Assembly: GCA_003993805.1 (NCBI GenBank)
Contig: RSEF01000026.1
Span: forward strand, 1,012,269 to 1,076,268
DNA from: Himantopus leucocephalus
Lineage: Eukaryota; Chordata; Aves; Charadriiformes; Recurvirostridae
Direction of reading: 5' to 3'
DNA: 64,000 nt
Shown here: positions 54,701 to 62,178 of the stretch, piece by piece
How positions within the stretch are numbered: position 1 is the first letter of the stretch
How the letters are laid out: each line of letters starts with the position of its first letter
Notes under the pieces: generated by a model
What the model was told of the DNA's origin: nothing
The model's input: the letters and a program-made list of their open reading frames with translations, nothing else
The model's database searches: none
Made by a program: the position numbers and the translations under genes

Positions 54701-57700
54701 TTTCTTACAATCTTGGTCCTAAAGTTTAATAAATGATCTTTTCCAGTAATACCTGAAATCTTTTCTGCCTTCCGCCAGTCAAGATTCTTTATTTTCTGAT
54801 GATTTTAAATGCTCCAGCGCACACACCAGGAGAACTGCTCACCGTGTGACTTTGCCATGGCGTTGAATCAAGTGGCAGGGCAAGAAAGTTGATATCCATC
54901 TGGCTATAAAATACACTGCCTAAGTTGTGCCAACATCTGTGGGTACTAACCAGCTTGTTCCTGATGTCCATATCGCACAGTGCCTCAGCCAGGATGGAGC
55001 AAGCTTCCTTCACCCCCCAGTGCGCAGCAGCGTGCAGCGGAGTCCACCCGTCATTGTCCTGGACGTTCAAATTAAACCCAGCCTGGATCAAGAGCCTGAG
55101 GAAAGAAGCAATGTTGACTTCTGCCCACCCGAGCATGACTCCTCGACACAGAAGAGTTCACACCGTGAGCCACCGAGTAGGTAACATGGTTCACACTAAG
55201 CCAGGAGTGTCTTAACTTGTTTATTCACCTAAGCAATATCCCGCTCGATGTGCTTGCAGCTGTAACAGAAAAGGGCAGTAAACGAAAAGAAAAAGTGACT
55301 TTGCTGTAAAACCTGCTGAAACGTGTCTAACTGATAAGGTCCCCTTTCACAGAATCATAGAATGGTTTGGGTTGGAAGGGACCTTGAAGACCATCCAGTC
55401 CCACCCCCTGCCCTGGGCAGGGACACCTCCCACCAGCCCAGGTTGCTCCAAGCCCCGTCCAACCTGGCCTTGAACACCTCCAGGGATGGGGCAGCCACAG
55501 CTTCTCGGGGCAACCTGCACCAGGGGCTCACCGCCCGCACAGGAGAGAATTTCTTCCTCATATCTCATCTAAATCTCCCCTCTTCCAGTTCGAAGCCATT
55601 CCCCCTCGTCCTATCACTCCATGCCCTTGTAAAAAGTCCCTCTCCAGCTTTCTTCCAGGTGCCCCTCAGATACTGGAAGGCTGCTATAAGGTCTCCCCGG
55701 AGCCTTCTCTTCTCCAGGCTGAACAAGCCCAACTCTCTCAGCCTGTCTTCATAGCATGTCCTTCATTTCAGCACGTCCTAAACTGGGAGAACACATCAAT
55801 TTCTAATCTGGCATGGGTGACCCAATCAGAACTCCTGCTCCAATGGACGAGACACACCAGACTCGCTCGGGCACTACAACCAACACCTCTGCAGCCTGCC
55901 ATCTCCGTACCACGGAGCCAAGCACAGCACCTGGCATGAGAAGCACATTTGGTAACAAGCTCAGTCTTGGTTCTACCAGAGAAGGCCAAACCGTAGGAAT
56001 GGTCCATAAGGAGACGATGCCAGCAGGACTGCCAGGTGAGAAGCAGTGACATTACTGTGACTGACAGATGTGAAATTTGTAAGTTAAATAACCCACATTT
56101 GGGCTAAACAACCCCAAATGCATTTTTGCGGACTAGTCCTTGCACAGTTAAAGCAAATCCTACCCAAGTAATGTGCCTGGGAACATCCTCACATCACATT
56201 TACTGCTGGCCACCTTCCACCCACTCCCTCCTCTGCCAGACCAGAGCGCCAGCGTTGCATGGCATCTGGAGCTCCAACATTTAAAACCCAACCAACCAGA
56301 GGAGAGTCAGTTGCAGTCCGGAGCTTCAGAGACATCTGCACACTGGTACACCAGTGATCAGATGAAAGTACTGAGTGGCTCATGTATCAAAAGTGACTAT
56401 TATCCAAGTTGCTTAAATACTGAAGAACATCGCAGGGGAATTCTGCAAGTCCGGTAGAACTGCTACCGAAAATTTCCATCATGGGAAACTCCACCATCCA
56501 GAGGCACCTTTCTGCAGCACAAGGGAAATCCGGCACCACCCCAGAACAGCACCAACAGTTTTGAAACTCCTGTAGCTTTACACCGACGCGTTACTGTGCT
56601 AAATAAAACACAGTCATCCTATAGCAGCAGTGTGTTTCTCTGCAAAAGAAACTTTAAATTAGGTGCGGACTTTATGTTGATTTTCCAGCTGGCAGAAGGG
56701 AGGAACATAGCTGCTAAGAGACTCAACGTCGCAGACAAATTCCATGTCTCATTTGAGAGTTAGCTAGCTCCTGGCTTTTGGCTCCTTTGGTTTAAGTCAC
56801 TGAAGCTTTGTATTTGAACTTACAGGGTGGCCATAAAATACACAAGAGCGAAACAGTGTCAGCTCTCCGTGAGATCTGTTTATCATTATAACAATTAATG
56901 CCAAGGAGTAGCTGTCCTGAACTGGTCACCCTGCGAACACGGAATGCAGCCCGCATTGACAGTACTGGATATACAACCCTCCACTGAAAGTCCATGGGAC
57001 CAACGCCTCAAATTCAGGAGATACTACACTTCTATTCCACACGAGCTGTGTTAGAGTAGTGTTCTCGGGCACAATACAGGCACAGACAGCTTATAACTCA
57101 ATTATAAGCTCTAATGAATGAATACAAATAGGAAACAGAGAACAACAAAGTTACTTGAGCTCGATAAGAAACAGCTCATGCACATCAAGTCAGGCCACTT
57201 CAAACTATGAAATTAAGGATCAAGATAGAGGAAGACTTCCAGAAAGAATTTTAATGTGGGCAATAGAGTAACCTTGCTGATGTTTACAGGCAGCTCCACT
57301 TGTACATAAAGTGTAGAGAAGAAAGCTTCATTGTTGGAAACCTTATTTTAACCTTACCTGTAAAAATATTAATGCTTTATTGCCAGGAAGCACTACGTTG
57401 GGCAAGTTTCTATTCATAATAAGCTTGTTAGAGTCAGAGCAGTAGAAGCAGAACTGTTCCGTGTTGGAATCCCTCCGTCACAGCTGATGGCTGCAGGAGC
57501 AGCAGCGTTGAGGAGCAGGGGACAGCAAGACAGGGGCGGACACCGCATCTGTCCACTCAACTGGTCAGGTAAACCAAGTGAACTGGTCAGGGTGTTTGCC
57601 ATTGTCCTGCAGCACATACTGTTACCTTGTAGGCTGAAATTATACTTTTATCCCCTAACGCTGTTTAACTTGCTAGTCCTAAACCCATTACTCTAATAGT

Positions 57701-60700
57701 GAAAATTAAACCTTCTAATTTATGTCTTACTCTCTGAAAAGCTTTCGTCACTTTAAAGGCTTAGAGGTACGAAAGGCAATCTTCCGGTCCCTATGTATTT
57801 CTAGGTGAACCACTATGGTTGGGCACATAAATCTACAGAGCCGTTTGAGAAAGAGCAGCCTCAAAATCTCAGCATGAAACAAATTTCTCTCAACTATAAA
57901 GCTAGGTGCGTTCCTTACAAAAACCAGCCCTAGTTCAGTGCATCGGCCCTGGGAAGGAGCTCCTACCTCATGACTTCAGAATAGCCCTTTGCCGCAGCAA
58001 CATGAAGCGCCGTGGCACCTGTTCGAGGCTGCTTTATATCTTCAATTCTCCCACTGTTCAGCCACTGTCGGGCATCCTGTAGCATTTGCTGCTCCTCTTC
58101 TTTTCTTGCCAGGTCTAGGTCTACACCTAAGAGGGTGAAGGACAGAAGAAGAGATTATCAAGTGAAAGCTCTCATGTACTTGTTAAACTTACCCGATGTT
58201 TCATTTGCTATAGAATATTAGCAAACTATTTGTAATCTGCCACAAAAAAACCCCAGAAAAGCATCTTTCTAGGAGTTGGGAGAACTTCTGCATCATTGAC
58301 AGAGACTTCAAAGCTGTCTGACTTAAAAAAATCTGAAAGTTGAGCCACTGGTTGCAAACCAGCCCAACTAACTGGGAATTATGGATGGAAGGACTGCATT
58401 CTAAATACGCAGTGTCCTAGATGGAAATAACAAAGTTCTGAATAACAGCTTATCAAACTGAATTAAACTACAGCGAGAGCATAATCTACAGTGAAGATCT
58501 GAAGAGATGATCCTAAAATGTCTCCTGCAAGAGCAGCACGACCCCAACTGTACGCTCGCTCAAAATTCAGTACAATCTCTGAGCCCCACGTACAGAGATC
58601 TGTACCACACCAGAGCCATCCCTGCCCGGCACACCCAAAGAAATATTTAGTTAATTCCACTGAGCAGCAAACCACCAGATTCTGACAAAACACGATTCTA
58701 CATCATTTTGAGGACAGAAGGCAAAAAAAACCCTCTACTGTGGAGGCTTGAGAGATCTGCTTTAGATGAAGCAAGTAAGTTCATCAACACACACATGTGG
58801 TATAACAGAGACGCCGACTATGGGGCTTTCCAACAACAAGAGGGACAAGTTTCCCACCCGAGGAACCAACTGCTACGATGTGGAGAGGCCAGGTGCGCCT
58901 GGCTGACGGGCTGTGTCCATTGTCACCAAACCAAGAAGAGGCACAACTATCCTAGACTGGGTTTTGTAAGTGGAGTTTTCATGATAATAAGGTCATGTAA
59001 GGACGATATATTAATCAGAATTACAATACAGCTCCCTACAAGATTAATCAGACTCACTGACTCAGGAAAAAATACGAAGGGGAAGACGACAACTCTCAAA
59101 AATCAAGAAGGGTGTTGAAAAACAACTGTCCCTACGGATTAGTTCTTTCGGTATAAGAACAACGTGATCCCTAATTAAATTATGGAGCATTAGGTTTAAA
59201 ACAGAACAAAAGAAAACACTTATCAACTCAGAGTCTGAACTGTGAAACCCACTACCGCAGGGTGTTGCAAAGATTAGAAATACAACCGGCTTCAGACCAC
59301 GGATGGGACAAATTTGCAATTATTAAACACAACACTATACACTCCAGGAGTTCCCAAGAAGGACTGCACAAGTTCACGACACAGAAAGCCACGGGGGATT
59401 CAGGAGCACACAGAAAGCCCATCTGGCTCAGGAATTCCTTGAGGCTGGGAAAATATTTGGGAGGGGAATCATACACACTCGGCCTGTTGTTATAGTCTGC
59501 AGCAGGCATCTGCTTATCGCCACCGCTGAAGATAGGCTACGGAGCTGGACGGATGCTTATTTAAAGTTTATACCACATTTACTCCAGCAGTTATGATCCT
59601 TTTAAACTGTGCCGATGGGGAGCTTCTCGGTGGAGACAGATGGTTGTTTCAGGGCATCTTAACAGGACGCCGCTAATGTGGCGAAGCAATGAAAAAGCCA
59701 AGCAGAATCCCAAGAAGCGTCAGGCAAAATATCTGCAGCTGAGGCAGAATTCCTGCCTTAACGTCCTGTAAGGTTTCAACTATGTTATTACCGTGTGCAG
59801 TTCTTGATACGCACTTTAAAGAGAGACAAGTTACACTGTTGTAAAGGAAGGATCTCGATCTTTCTGGGCATCCAAGGAAGTCTGACTGCAGGGAGGAGAC
59901 AGGCACGGTTTGGACACCCTCGTAAAACAAACGCTGACTGTAGACCAGTTCTTCTTTTTAGATACATGAGCAGCCTAAATATAAGGGAGAAGGGCTATTT
60001 CAAAGTGGAGGGAAAAAGGGAACCAAATAAGAATAACCTTGTCACAAATACCACTAGATTAGAAAGTGAAAAGTTTCTGTTTACCAGAAGGAACATGATC
60101 CTGCATCCATGTTCCAAGAGGAACACTAACACCAGTAACAACCAGCGCTCAGATGGACAGCTACAAACTCACCAGTGGAACAGTAACAGGGTTGACGCAG
60201 TACCCAGGGCCTGATCTCTTCCTAACTATACCTGAAAATAGCTTCAAAAATAAAGTATCCACCACGTGCCAAGCAGAACACTTCTGTTAGAGAGGACTGG
60301 ATTCAATCCAGCACGCAAACAACCCCAACACCAACCCGCACACATAAAATAATCTAGACTGGAAAGAATCTTTGGGGGTCTCTCGCCCAAATCCCTGCTC
60401 AAACAAACCCAGATCAAATTGCTCAGAGCTGAATGCAGCTGAGTTTTGACTGCCTCCAACGATGGAGATTCTACAGATTTCTTGGGTCCCTGTTCCGACA
60501 CTACAACACTTTCCTGGGAAACATTTTTCCATATATATATATCTATATGCAGTTATGCAGTCGGAATGTCCCTTGTTCAAACCTCATTGCTCTCTACAGC
60601 TCTCTGAAAGGAGGGTGTAGTGAGGCGGGGGTCGGTCTCTTCTCCCAAGTGACAGGTGATAAGACAAGAGGAAATCAAGTTGTGCCAGGGAGGTTTAGAT

Positions 60701-62178
60701 TGAATATTAGGAAAAATTTCTTCACCGAAAGGGTTGGCAAGCATTGGAACAGGTTGCCCAGGGGAGTGGTGGAGTCGCCGTCCCTGGAGGGATTTAACAG
60801 AGGGGCAGAGGTGGTGCTGAGGGAGGTGGTTTAGTGGTGGTTTGGGCAGTGTTAGGTTAATGGTTGGACTCAATGATCCTCGAGGTCCCTTCCAACCTAG
60901 ACCATACTACGATTCTATGACTTCTTCCTCTCACCCTGTCACTTTGCAGCTCTGAGAAGAGTCTGGCTCCACTGCCTCTACAGCCTCCCTCAAGGTAGTG
61001 GAGGACAGCAATTAGATCCTCCTGTCAATCTTCCATTCTCAAGGCTAAACGTGCAGTCCATGTATCTCCGGGGAGGATAGTTTGCTCTGTATCAGCTCGA
61101 TTTGTCTCAGTTCATCACTACCCACGTAGCTGAGATAAGTGCATCCTTCAAAAACATTCTTGATGAACTTCATAAATAGGATTTAAACTTCTCGCGCATA
61201 ACCACTCACAGATGAATTTCACGAGCATGAAGAAAACTTTACACTGATGAAACATATCTTAATTTTAACACAAGTTACGCTGTCCAGTGTCTTCTACCAG
61301 CGAAGTTTTTGCAGGGACAGGGCAGAGAACCGCCCCTCAGACAGGCATAACTCATGAGAAAGGGGAAATGGCAGAGCAGATGGGCTGCAGAGGAAGTCTG
61401 GGGGAGGATCAGGATAAGGCAGGTCACTCCAGGCCAGGCATCCTCATTTCCTGGTCCCTACTCTTGGTGGGGCTGTAAATCTCATCTCCGCATCATCAAA
61501 TCTTAGTCAAAGAAGACCTTTCATTGATGCCAGAGATCAGAATTAAATCTCACTTTGAAGGCAAACAGATCTAATGAATCACATTTCAGTGCTGTGGGGT
61601 CTTGCTTTGAAGAATCCCAAGGACAGAGACTGCGCCCCACAAACCTCCTGCATCTGTTCCACCGTTCTGCTACCAAAGCAAGAATTTCTCTGTTGCCTCT
61701 TGGGCCACGTTTCAGCTCTCCTCACTTATAGACAGTAAAACCAGAATTTTTTTATAGAATCATAGAATTGTTGAGGTTGGAAGGGACCTTTANNNNNNNN
61801 NNNNNNNNNNNNNNNNNNNNNNNNNNNNNNNNNNNNNNNNNNNNNNNNNNNNNNNNNNNNNNNNNNNNNNNNNNNNNNNNNNNNNNNNNNNNATCGGTCC
61901 AGCCTGGCCAGATCCCTCTGTAGAGCCATCCTACCGTCACGCAGATCAACACGCCCGCCTAGCTCAGTGTCATCTGCAAACTCTTATATATAGAAACTCT
62001 TATATATAGAAGCTCTTAGAGGTCTAACCCTCACATATTCAACCCCGCTACTGATTTACCTTGTTTCTTTACTTGTTCCAGAAGCAGGTCCTTCATGGCT
62101 GCTTCCTCTGCGATGTCAGACGGGACTTCACCTTCACTGTTCACAGCAGCCACGTTGGCTCCATGACTAATTAAGTAC
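18704..62178 (-). CDS. PPP1R12B: Protein phosphatase 1 regulatory subunit 12B (MYPT2), partial gene, fifteen exons seen
   Basis: MYPT2 is the large targeting subunit of myosin light-chain phosphatase. It binds PP1 catalytic subunit and myosin, is enriched in heart, skeletal muscle and brain, and is turned off by Rho-kinase phosphorylation. Exons in transcript order: 62060-62178, 57967-58126, 54951-55095, 52997-53071, 50459-50538, 49761-49909, 45362-45471, 41988-42185, 41094-41176, 39257-39382, 33850-34035 (cassette), 33132-33317, then missing exons, 28404-28454, then either 22970-23104 or 18704-18790. Every junction seen has GT/AG and keeps frame, except across the missing part. Ankyrin repeats come first, then an acidic segment, a Ser/Thr-rich centre and the leucine zipper. 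The N-terminal exons, with the PP1-docking motif, lie beyond the window. PPP1R12A is excluded because residues match MYPT2 better, for example at NSEGEVPSD and [15 protein letters not shown]. Confidence 0.95.
18791..22969 (-). other. PPP1R12B last intron / UTR of alternative terminal exon
   Basis: Between the two alternative last exons. A - strand AATAAA at 22333-22338 lies about 630 bases downstream of the stop at 22970 and could end a transcript that uses the alternative last exon. No other coding segment or clear mobile element is seen. Confidence 0.6.
22333..22338 (-). promoter_or_regulatory. PPP1R12B: Candidate poly(A) signal for the alternative PPP1R12B last exon
   Basis: AATAAA on the - strand (tttatt on +) in an AT-rich context, the first good hexamer downstream of the alternative stop codon at 22970-22972. 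Confidence 0.3.
22970..23104 (-). CDS. PPP1R12B: PPP1R12B alternative terminal exon N: second leucine zipper
   Basis: The - strand acceptor 'ctcactctctgcag' precedes AAT CTC at 23104. Forty-four codons and a TAG stop encode [20 protein letters not shown], then [20 protein letters not shown] and SEEL. Leucines at exon positions 11, 18, 25 and 32 form a perfect heptad series. [12 protein letters not shown] parallels [12 protein letters not shown] of the canonical last exon, so the two probably arose by exon duplication. It begins in the same phase (0), so transcripts should end with one or the other. The heart small-subunit products of human PPP1R12B are known to come in two C-terminal forms, which this pair could explain; that link is inference. 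Confidence 0.85.
   Translation of the reverse strand, partial: NLHQLKQIHTLRQMNEQLLAENRALTRVVARLSLPAKPSESEEL
23105..28403 (-). other. PPP1R12B intron before the alternative last exons
   Basis: About 5.3 kb without a recognisable coding segment on either strand. I see no intact CR1 or other mobile element. Composition is moderately AT-rich. Confidence 0.65.
28404..28454 (-). CDS. PPP1R12B: PPP1R12B exon M: coiled coil before the zipper
   Basis: Seventeen codons, phase 0 at both ends, encode [17 protein letters not shown], the coiled-coil piece that precedes the leucine zipper in all MYPT proteins. The - strand acceptor is 'tttgtaaatag' and the donor is 'gtaggaa'. It should be preceded by an exon ending in MEKR, which is not found in the window. 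Confidence 0.93.
29890..29935 (+). mobile_element. CR1 LINE 3' tail fragment
   Basis: 'gaggtcccttccaaccctg' followed by 'accattctgtgtttctgtga' matches the 3' end of bird CR1 elements in + orientation. The upstream body is too diverged for me to extend it. Confidence 0.75.
30262..30361. other. Assembly gap, 100 N
   Basis: Exactly 100 N, the usual placeholder for a gap of unknown size. It lies inside PPP1R12B between two exons that are not in phase with each other, and is the likely site of the missing exons. Confidence 0.95.
33132..33317 (-). CDS. PPP1R12B: PPP1R12B exon L: Ser/Thr-rich segment before the inhibitory site
   Basis: The - strand acceptor 'ctctatttcag' ends before 33317, and the donor 'gttagt' begins at 33131. 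One base, 61 codons and two bases encode a segment with [20 protein letters not shown] and a basic end, EEARERRR. Human MYPT2 has the similar SSSTPLCVITNRPLPSTANG and EAREKRR. It ends just before the conserved SYLTPVRDEE segment, which is not present in the window. Confidence 0.92.
33850..34035 (-). CDS. PPP1R12B: PPP1R12B exon K: probable cassette exon, MYPT1-like central insert
   Basis: The - strand acceptor 'gatgttttacag' and donor 'gtaaca' bound one base, 61 codons and two bases. It encodes [20 protein letters not shown], then a Ser/Thr-rich tail ending [11 protein letters not shown]. Entry and exit phases equal those of the next exon, so it can be skipped or included without shifting frame. 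The start resembles the MYPT1 central segment (SFGR, then DL, then Ser/Thr/Pro-rich). I do not recall it in the main human MYPT2 isoform. Frame, splice sites and homology support it; expression is untested. Confidence 0.75.
34036..39256 (-). other. PPP1R12B intron; GC-rich patch and an old CR1-like tail
   Basis: About 5.2 kb. A GC- and purine-rich patch runs from about 35000 to 36150 and opens long frames on both strands by composition. Near 36730-36805 the + strand resembles a degenerate CR1-type tail ('gactgcatggaccgttggcc'). No exon with splice signals is seen. Confidence 0.6.
36730..36805 (+). mobile_element. Degenerate CR1-like 3' segment
   Basis: The + strand text around 'tctggactgcatggaccgtt' and 'ggcccgactcgctgtgatgg' resembles the widely conserved end of older reptile and bird CR1 elements (the 'ggactagatgg acc...ggtctgac...' type). 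It is heavily diverged. Confidence 0.45.
39257..39382 (-). CDS. PPP1R12B: PPP1R12B exon J
   Basis: The acceptor 'cctgcggtag' and donor 'gtatgt' bound one base, 41 codons and two bases. It encodes [20 protein letters not shown], then [20 protein letters not shown] and Lys. Human MYPT2 is nearly the same ([20 protein letters not shown]), which decides MYPT2 over MYPT1. Confidence 0.95.
39383..41093 (-). other. PPP1R12B intron
   Basis: About 1.7 kb of AT-rich intron. No repeat or coding segment is recognised. Confidence 0.7.
41094..41176 (-). CDS. PPP1R12B: PPP1R12B exon I
   Basis: The acceptor 'ttgcttcaccag' and donor 'gtgaga' bound 27 codons plus two bases. It encodes [20 protein letters not shown], then DIEEKEN. 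The [14 protein letters not shown] block is a hallmark of MYPT proteins; in MYPT1 the matching Ser is a known kinase site. Confidence 0.95.
41177..41987 (-). other. PPP1R12B intron with a CR1 fragment
   Basis: An intron of 811 bp. It contains a reverse-orientation CR1 fragment at about 41411-41570 and otherwise unremarkable sequence. Confidence 0.8.
41411..41570 (-). mobile_element. CR1 LINE fragment, reverse orientation
   Basis: Begins on the + strand with 'tcatagaatgatagaatagc', then 'gggttggaagggaccttta', 'tagtccaacccccctgc', 'caggttgctcagagccccgt' and 'gggatggggcatctaccca'. This is the 3' end of a bird CR1 read on the - strand. It carries only the 3' untranslated part. Confidence 0.93.
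41988..42185 (-). CDS. PPP1R12B: PPP1R12B exon H
   Basis: The acceptor 'cccctctgcag' and donor 'gtttgg' bound exactly 66 codons. It encodes [10 protein letters not shown], then [40 protein letters not shown] and [16 protein letters not shown]. The [20 protein letters not shown] block is identical to human MYPT2 as I remember it. The donor is weaker than consensus but the frame needs it. Confidence 0.96.
42607..43003 (+). mobile_element. Diverged CR1 LINE fragment
   Basis: The + strand has 'gatcatcagggagctggagc', 'ggcttgtttagcatggaaag', 'ctctactacttggagagtgg' and 'agcaagaggttggactacag', in the order seen in the CR1 3' region. It lacks the final 'attctatga' tail, so it is 3' truncated, and is older than the copy at 55349. 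Confidence 0.75.
43390..43860 (+). mobile_element. Possible ancient CR1-like remnant
   Basis: Phrases such as 'gtatgaggagttattcagag', 'aaggcacacaaaatcctcag' and 'aactaggggcagcaaac' resemble old CR1 subfamilies in + orientation. Divergence is high and ends are unclear. Confidence 0.4.
45362..45471 (-). CDS. PPP1R12B: PPP1R12B exon G
   Basis: The acceptor 'aaaattgtag' and donor 'gtaagt' bound two bases and 36 codons. It encodes [20 protein letters not shown], then [16 protein letters not shown]. Human MYPT2 has FVNHSNSESKSSITEQIPAP at the same place. It continues the acidic segment of the previous exon. Confidence 0.93.
45472..49760 (-). other. PPP1R12B intron
   Basis: About 4.3 kb. It contains T-rich stretches (for example 47393-47440 and 49541-49558) and one unexplained open - strand segment at 47596-47862. 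No conserved domain or clear mobile element is recognised. Confidence 0.6.
49761..49909 (-). CDS. PPP1R12B: PPP1R12B exon F: acidic Ser/Glu-rich segment
   Basis: The acceptor 'gtatcttgcag' and donor 'gtaaga' bound one base, 49 codons and one base. It encodes [20 protein letters not shown], then [20 protein letters not shown] and SESDAEKES. The strongly acidic stretch follows the ankyrin domain in MYPT proteins. Confidence 0.95.
49910..50458 (-). other. PPP1R12B intron
   Basis: An intron of 549 bp with no recognised feature. Confidence 0.8.
50459..50538 (-). CDS. PPP1R12B: PPP1R12B exon E
   Basis: The acceptor 'cttttcgacag' and donor 'gtacgt' bound 26 codons plus two bases. It encodes [20 protein letters not shown], then QSGLFT. 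Human MYPT2 has [19 protein letters not shown]. Confidence 0.94.
50539..52996 (-). other. PPP1R12B intron
   Basis: About 2.5 kb, AT-rich toward the right. No clear repeat or coding segment is seen. Confidence 0.7.
52997..53071 (-). CDS. PPP1R12B: PPP1R12B exon D: end of ankyrin domain
   Basis: The acceptor 'tcgcatcag' and donor 'gtgagt' bound exactly 25 codons: [20 protein letters not shown], then KKQTV. It contains the GQTPFDVAD ankyrin-type motif and the helix that closes the repeat stack. Human MYPT2 has the same block with LELLQKKQNV. Confidence 0.96.
53622..53898. repeat. Direct duplication around a single N (probable assembly artefact)
   Basis: Copy one (53622-53765) and copy two (53767-53898) start with the same 'aaggttgccttggccatctg' and end with 'acactttggaaaag'. 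They differ by one substitution and an 11-base insertion in copy one. A single N at 53766 separates them. This is the pattern expected when two haplotype contig ends are joined without merging. Confidence 0.9.
53989..54286. repeat. Second direct duplication around a single N (probable assembly artefact)
   Basis: Copies 53989-54136 and 54139-54286 are both 148 bases, begin 'caggctccagtacagacaga' and differ by only a few substitutions. A single N sits at 54138. The density of differences fits allelic variation. Confidence 0.9.
54951..55095 (-). CDS. PPP1R12B: PPP1R12B exon C: ankyrin repeat
   Basis: The acceptor 'cttctttcctcag' and donor 'gttagt' bound one base and 48 codons. It encodes [20 protein letters not shown], then [20 protein letters not shown] and [20 protein letters not shown] is a textbook ankyrin motif, and the block is almost identical to human MYPT2. 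The ankyrin stack wraps the PP1 catalytic subunit and shapes its acidic groove for myosin. Confidence 0.97.
55096..57966 (-). other. PPP1R12B intron with a CR1 insertion
   Basis: About 2.9 kb. It contains a well-preserved reverse CR1 at 55349-55760; the rest has no recognised feature. Confidence 0.8.
55349..55760 (-). mobile_element. CR1 LINE fragment, well preserved, reverse orientation
   Basis: The + strand begins 'cacagaatcatagaatggtt', then 'tgggttggaagggacc', 'cagtcccaccccctgcc', 'gggatggggcagccacagc', 'ctcgtcctatcactccatgc' and 'ttctcttctccaggctgaac', ending 'ctctcagcctgtcttcatag'. This is about 410 bases of the 3' end of a young bird CR1 lying on the - strand. It is 5' truncated, as is usual, and codes for no intact protein. 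Confidence 0.96.
57967..58126 (-). CDS. PPP1R12B: PPP1R12B exon B: inter-ankyrin linker and ankyrin repeat
   Basis: The acceptor 'cctcttag' and donor 'gtagga' bound two bases, 52 codons and two bases. It encodes [20 protein letters not shown], then [20 protein letters not shown] and [12 protein letters not shown]. The [18 protein letters not shown] linker and [14 protein letters not shown] ankyrin motif are diagnostic of MYPT2. Confidence 0.97.
59150..59560 (+). mobile_element. Possible ancient CR1-like remnant
   Basis: The + strand has phrases such as 'gtgaaacccactaccgcagg' and 'ctgaagataggctacggagc' that resemble the 3' end of older CR1 families. It is highly diverged and the boundaries are guesses. 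Confidence 0.4.
60350..60590 (-). mobile_element. Older CR1 fragment, reverse orientation, left half
   Basis: The + strand 'ctggaaagaatctttggggg', 'aaattgctcagagctgaatg' and 'tgcctccaacgatggagatt' match the CR1 3' region on the - strand, clearly diverged. A short (AT)n tract follows at about 60530. The element appears to resume at 60921 after a younger insertion. Confidence 0.75.
60591..60920 (+). mobile_element. Younger CR1 LINE fragment inserted into an older CR1
   Basis: The + strand 'tctctacagctctctgaaag', 'gaggcgggggtcggtctctt', 'gtgccagggaggtttagatt', 'gcccaggggagtggtggagt', 'aggtcccttccaacctagac' and final 'gattctatga' give an almost complete CR1 3' region in + orientation. It sits between two halves of an opposite-strand CR1, so it inserted later. 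Confidence 0.95.
60921..61130 (-). mobile_element. Older CR1 fragment, reverse orientation, right half
   Basis: The + strand 'gcagctctgagaagagtctg', then 'gctccactgcctctacagcc', 'cagcaattagatcctcctgt' and 'ccattctcaaggctaaacgt' match internal CR1 sequence on the - strand, the continuation expected for the piece at 60350-60590. Confidence 0.75.
61751..61985 (-). mobile_element. CR1 LINE fragment, reverse orientation, with 100-N gap inside
   Basis: The + strand starts 'ttatagaatcatagaattgt', then 'tgaggttggaagggaccttt', runs into N at 61793-61892, and resumes with 'atcggtccagcctggccaga', 'tccctctgtagagccatcct' and 'ctcagtgtcatctgcaaact', all typical of a CR1 lineage read on the - strand. The assembly broke inside the repeat, so its length is uncertain. 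Confidence 0.9.
61979..62018. repeat. Short 17-bp tandem repeat
   Basis: 'actcttatatatagaa' occurs twice in succession with a third partial copy, next to the right edge of the CR1 fragment. Confidence 0.75.
62060..62178 (-). CDS. PPP1R12B: PPP1R12B exon A: ankyrin repeat, first exon inside the window
   Basis: The acceptor 'attcacgtag' and donor 'gtaaat' bound one base, 39 codons and one base. It encodes [20 protein letters not shown], then [19 protein letters not shown]. Human MYPT2 has [20 protein letters not shown] at the same place. The gene continues to the right (upstream) beyond the window, so the start codon, the PP1-docking KVxF-type motif and the first ankyrin repeats are not visible here. 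Confidence 0.96.

Larger units (their letters stand above)
53072..54950 (-). other. PPP1R12B intron with two assembly-type duplications
   Basis: About 1.9 kb. Two adjacent direct duplications, each with a single N between the copies, occupy 53622-53898 and 53989-54286. A T/C-rich patch lies at 54431-54485. There is no coding segment. Confidence 0.8.
58127..62059 (-). other. PPP1R12B intron rich in CR1 fragments
   Basis: About 3.9 kb. It holds a cluster of CR1 pieces from 60350 to about 61130, another with an internal gap at 61751-61985, and a doubtful older remnant near 59150-59560. No coding exon is seen. Confidence 0.8.

Noticed and set aside
55349..55568. Short open frames within the CR1 at 55349-55760
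   Set aside because: They translate CR1 3' untranslated sequence and are not genes.
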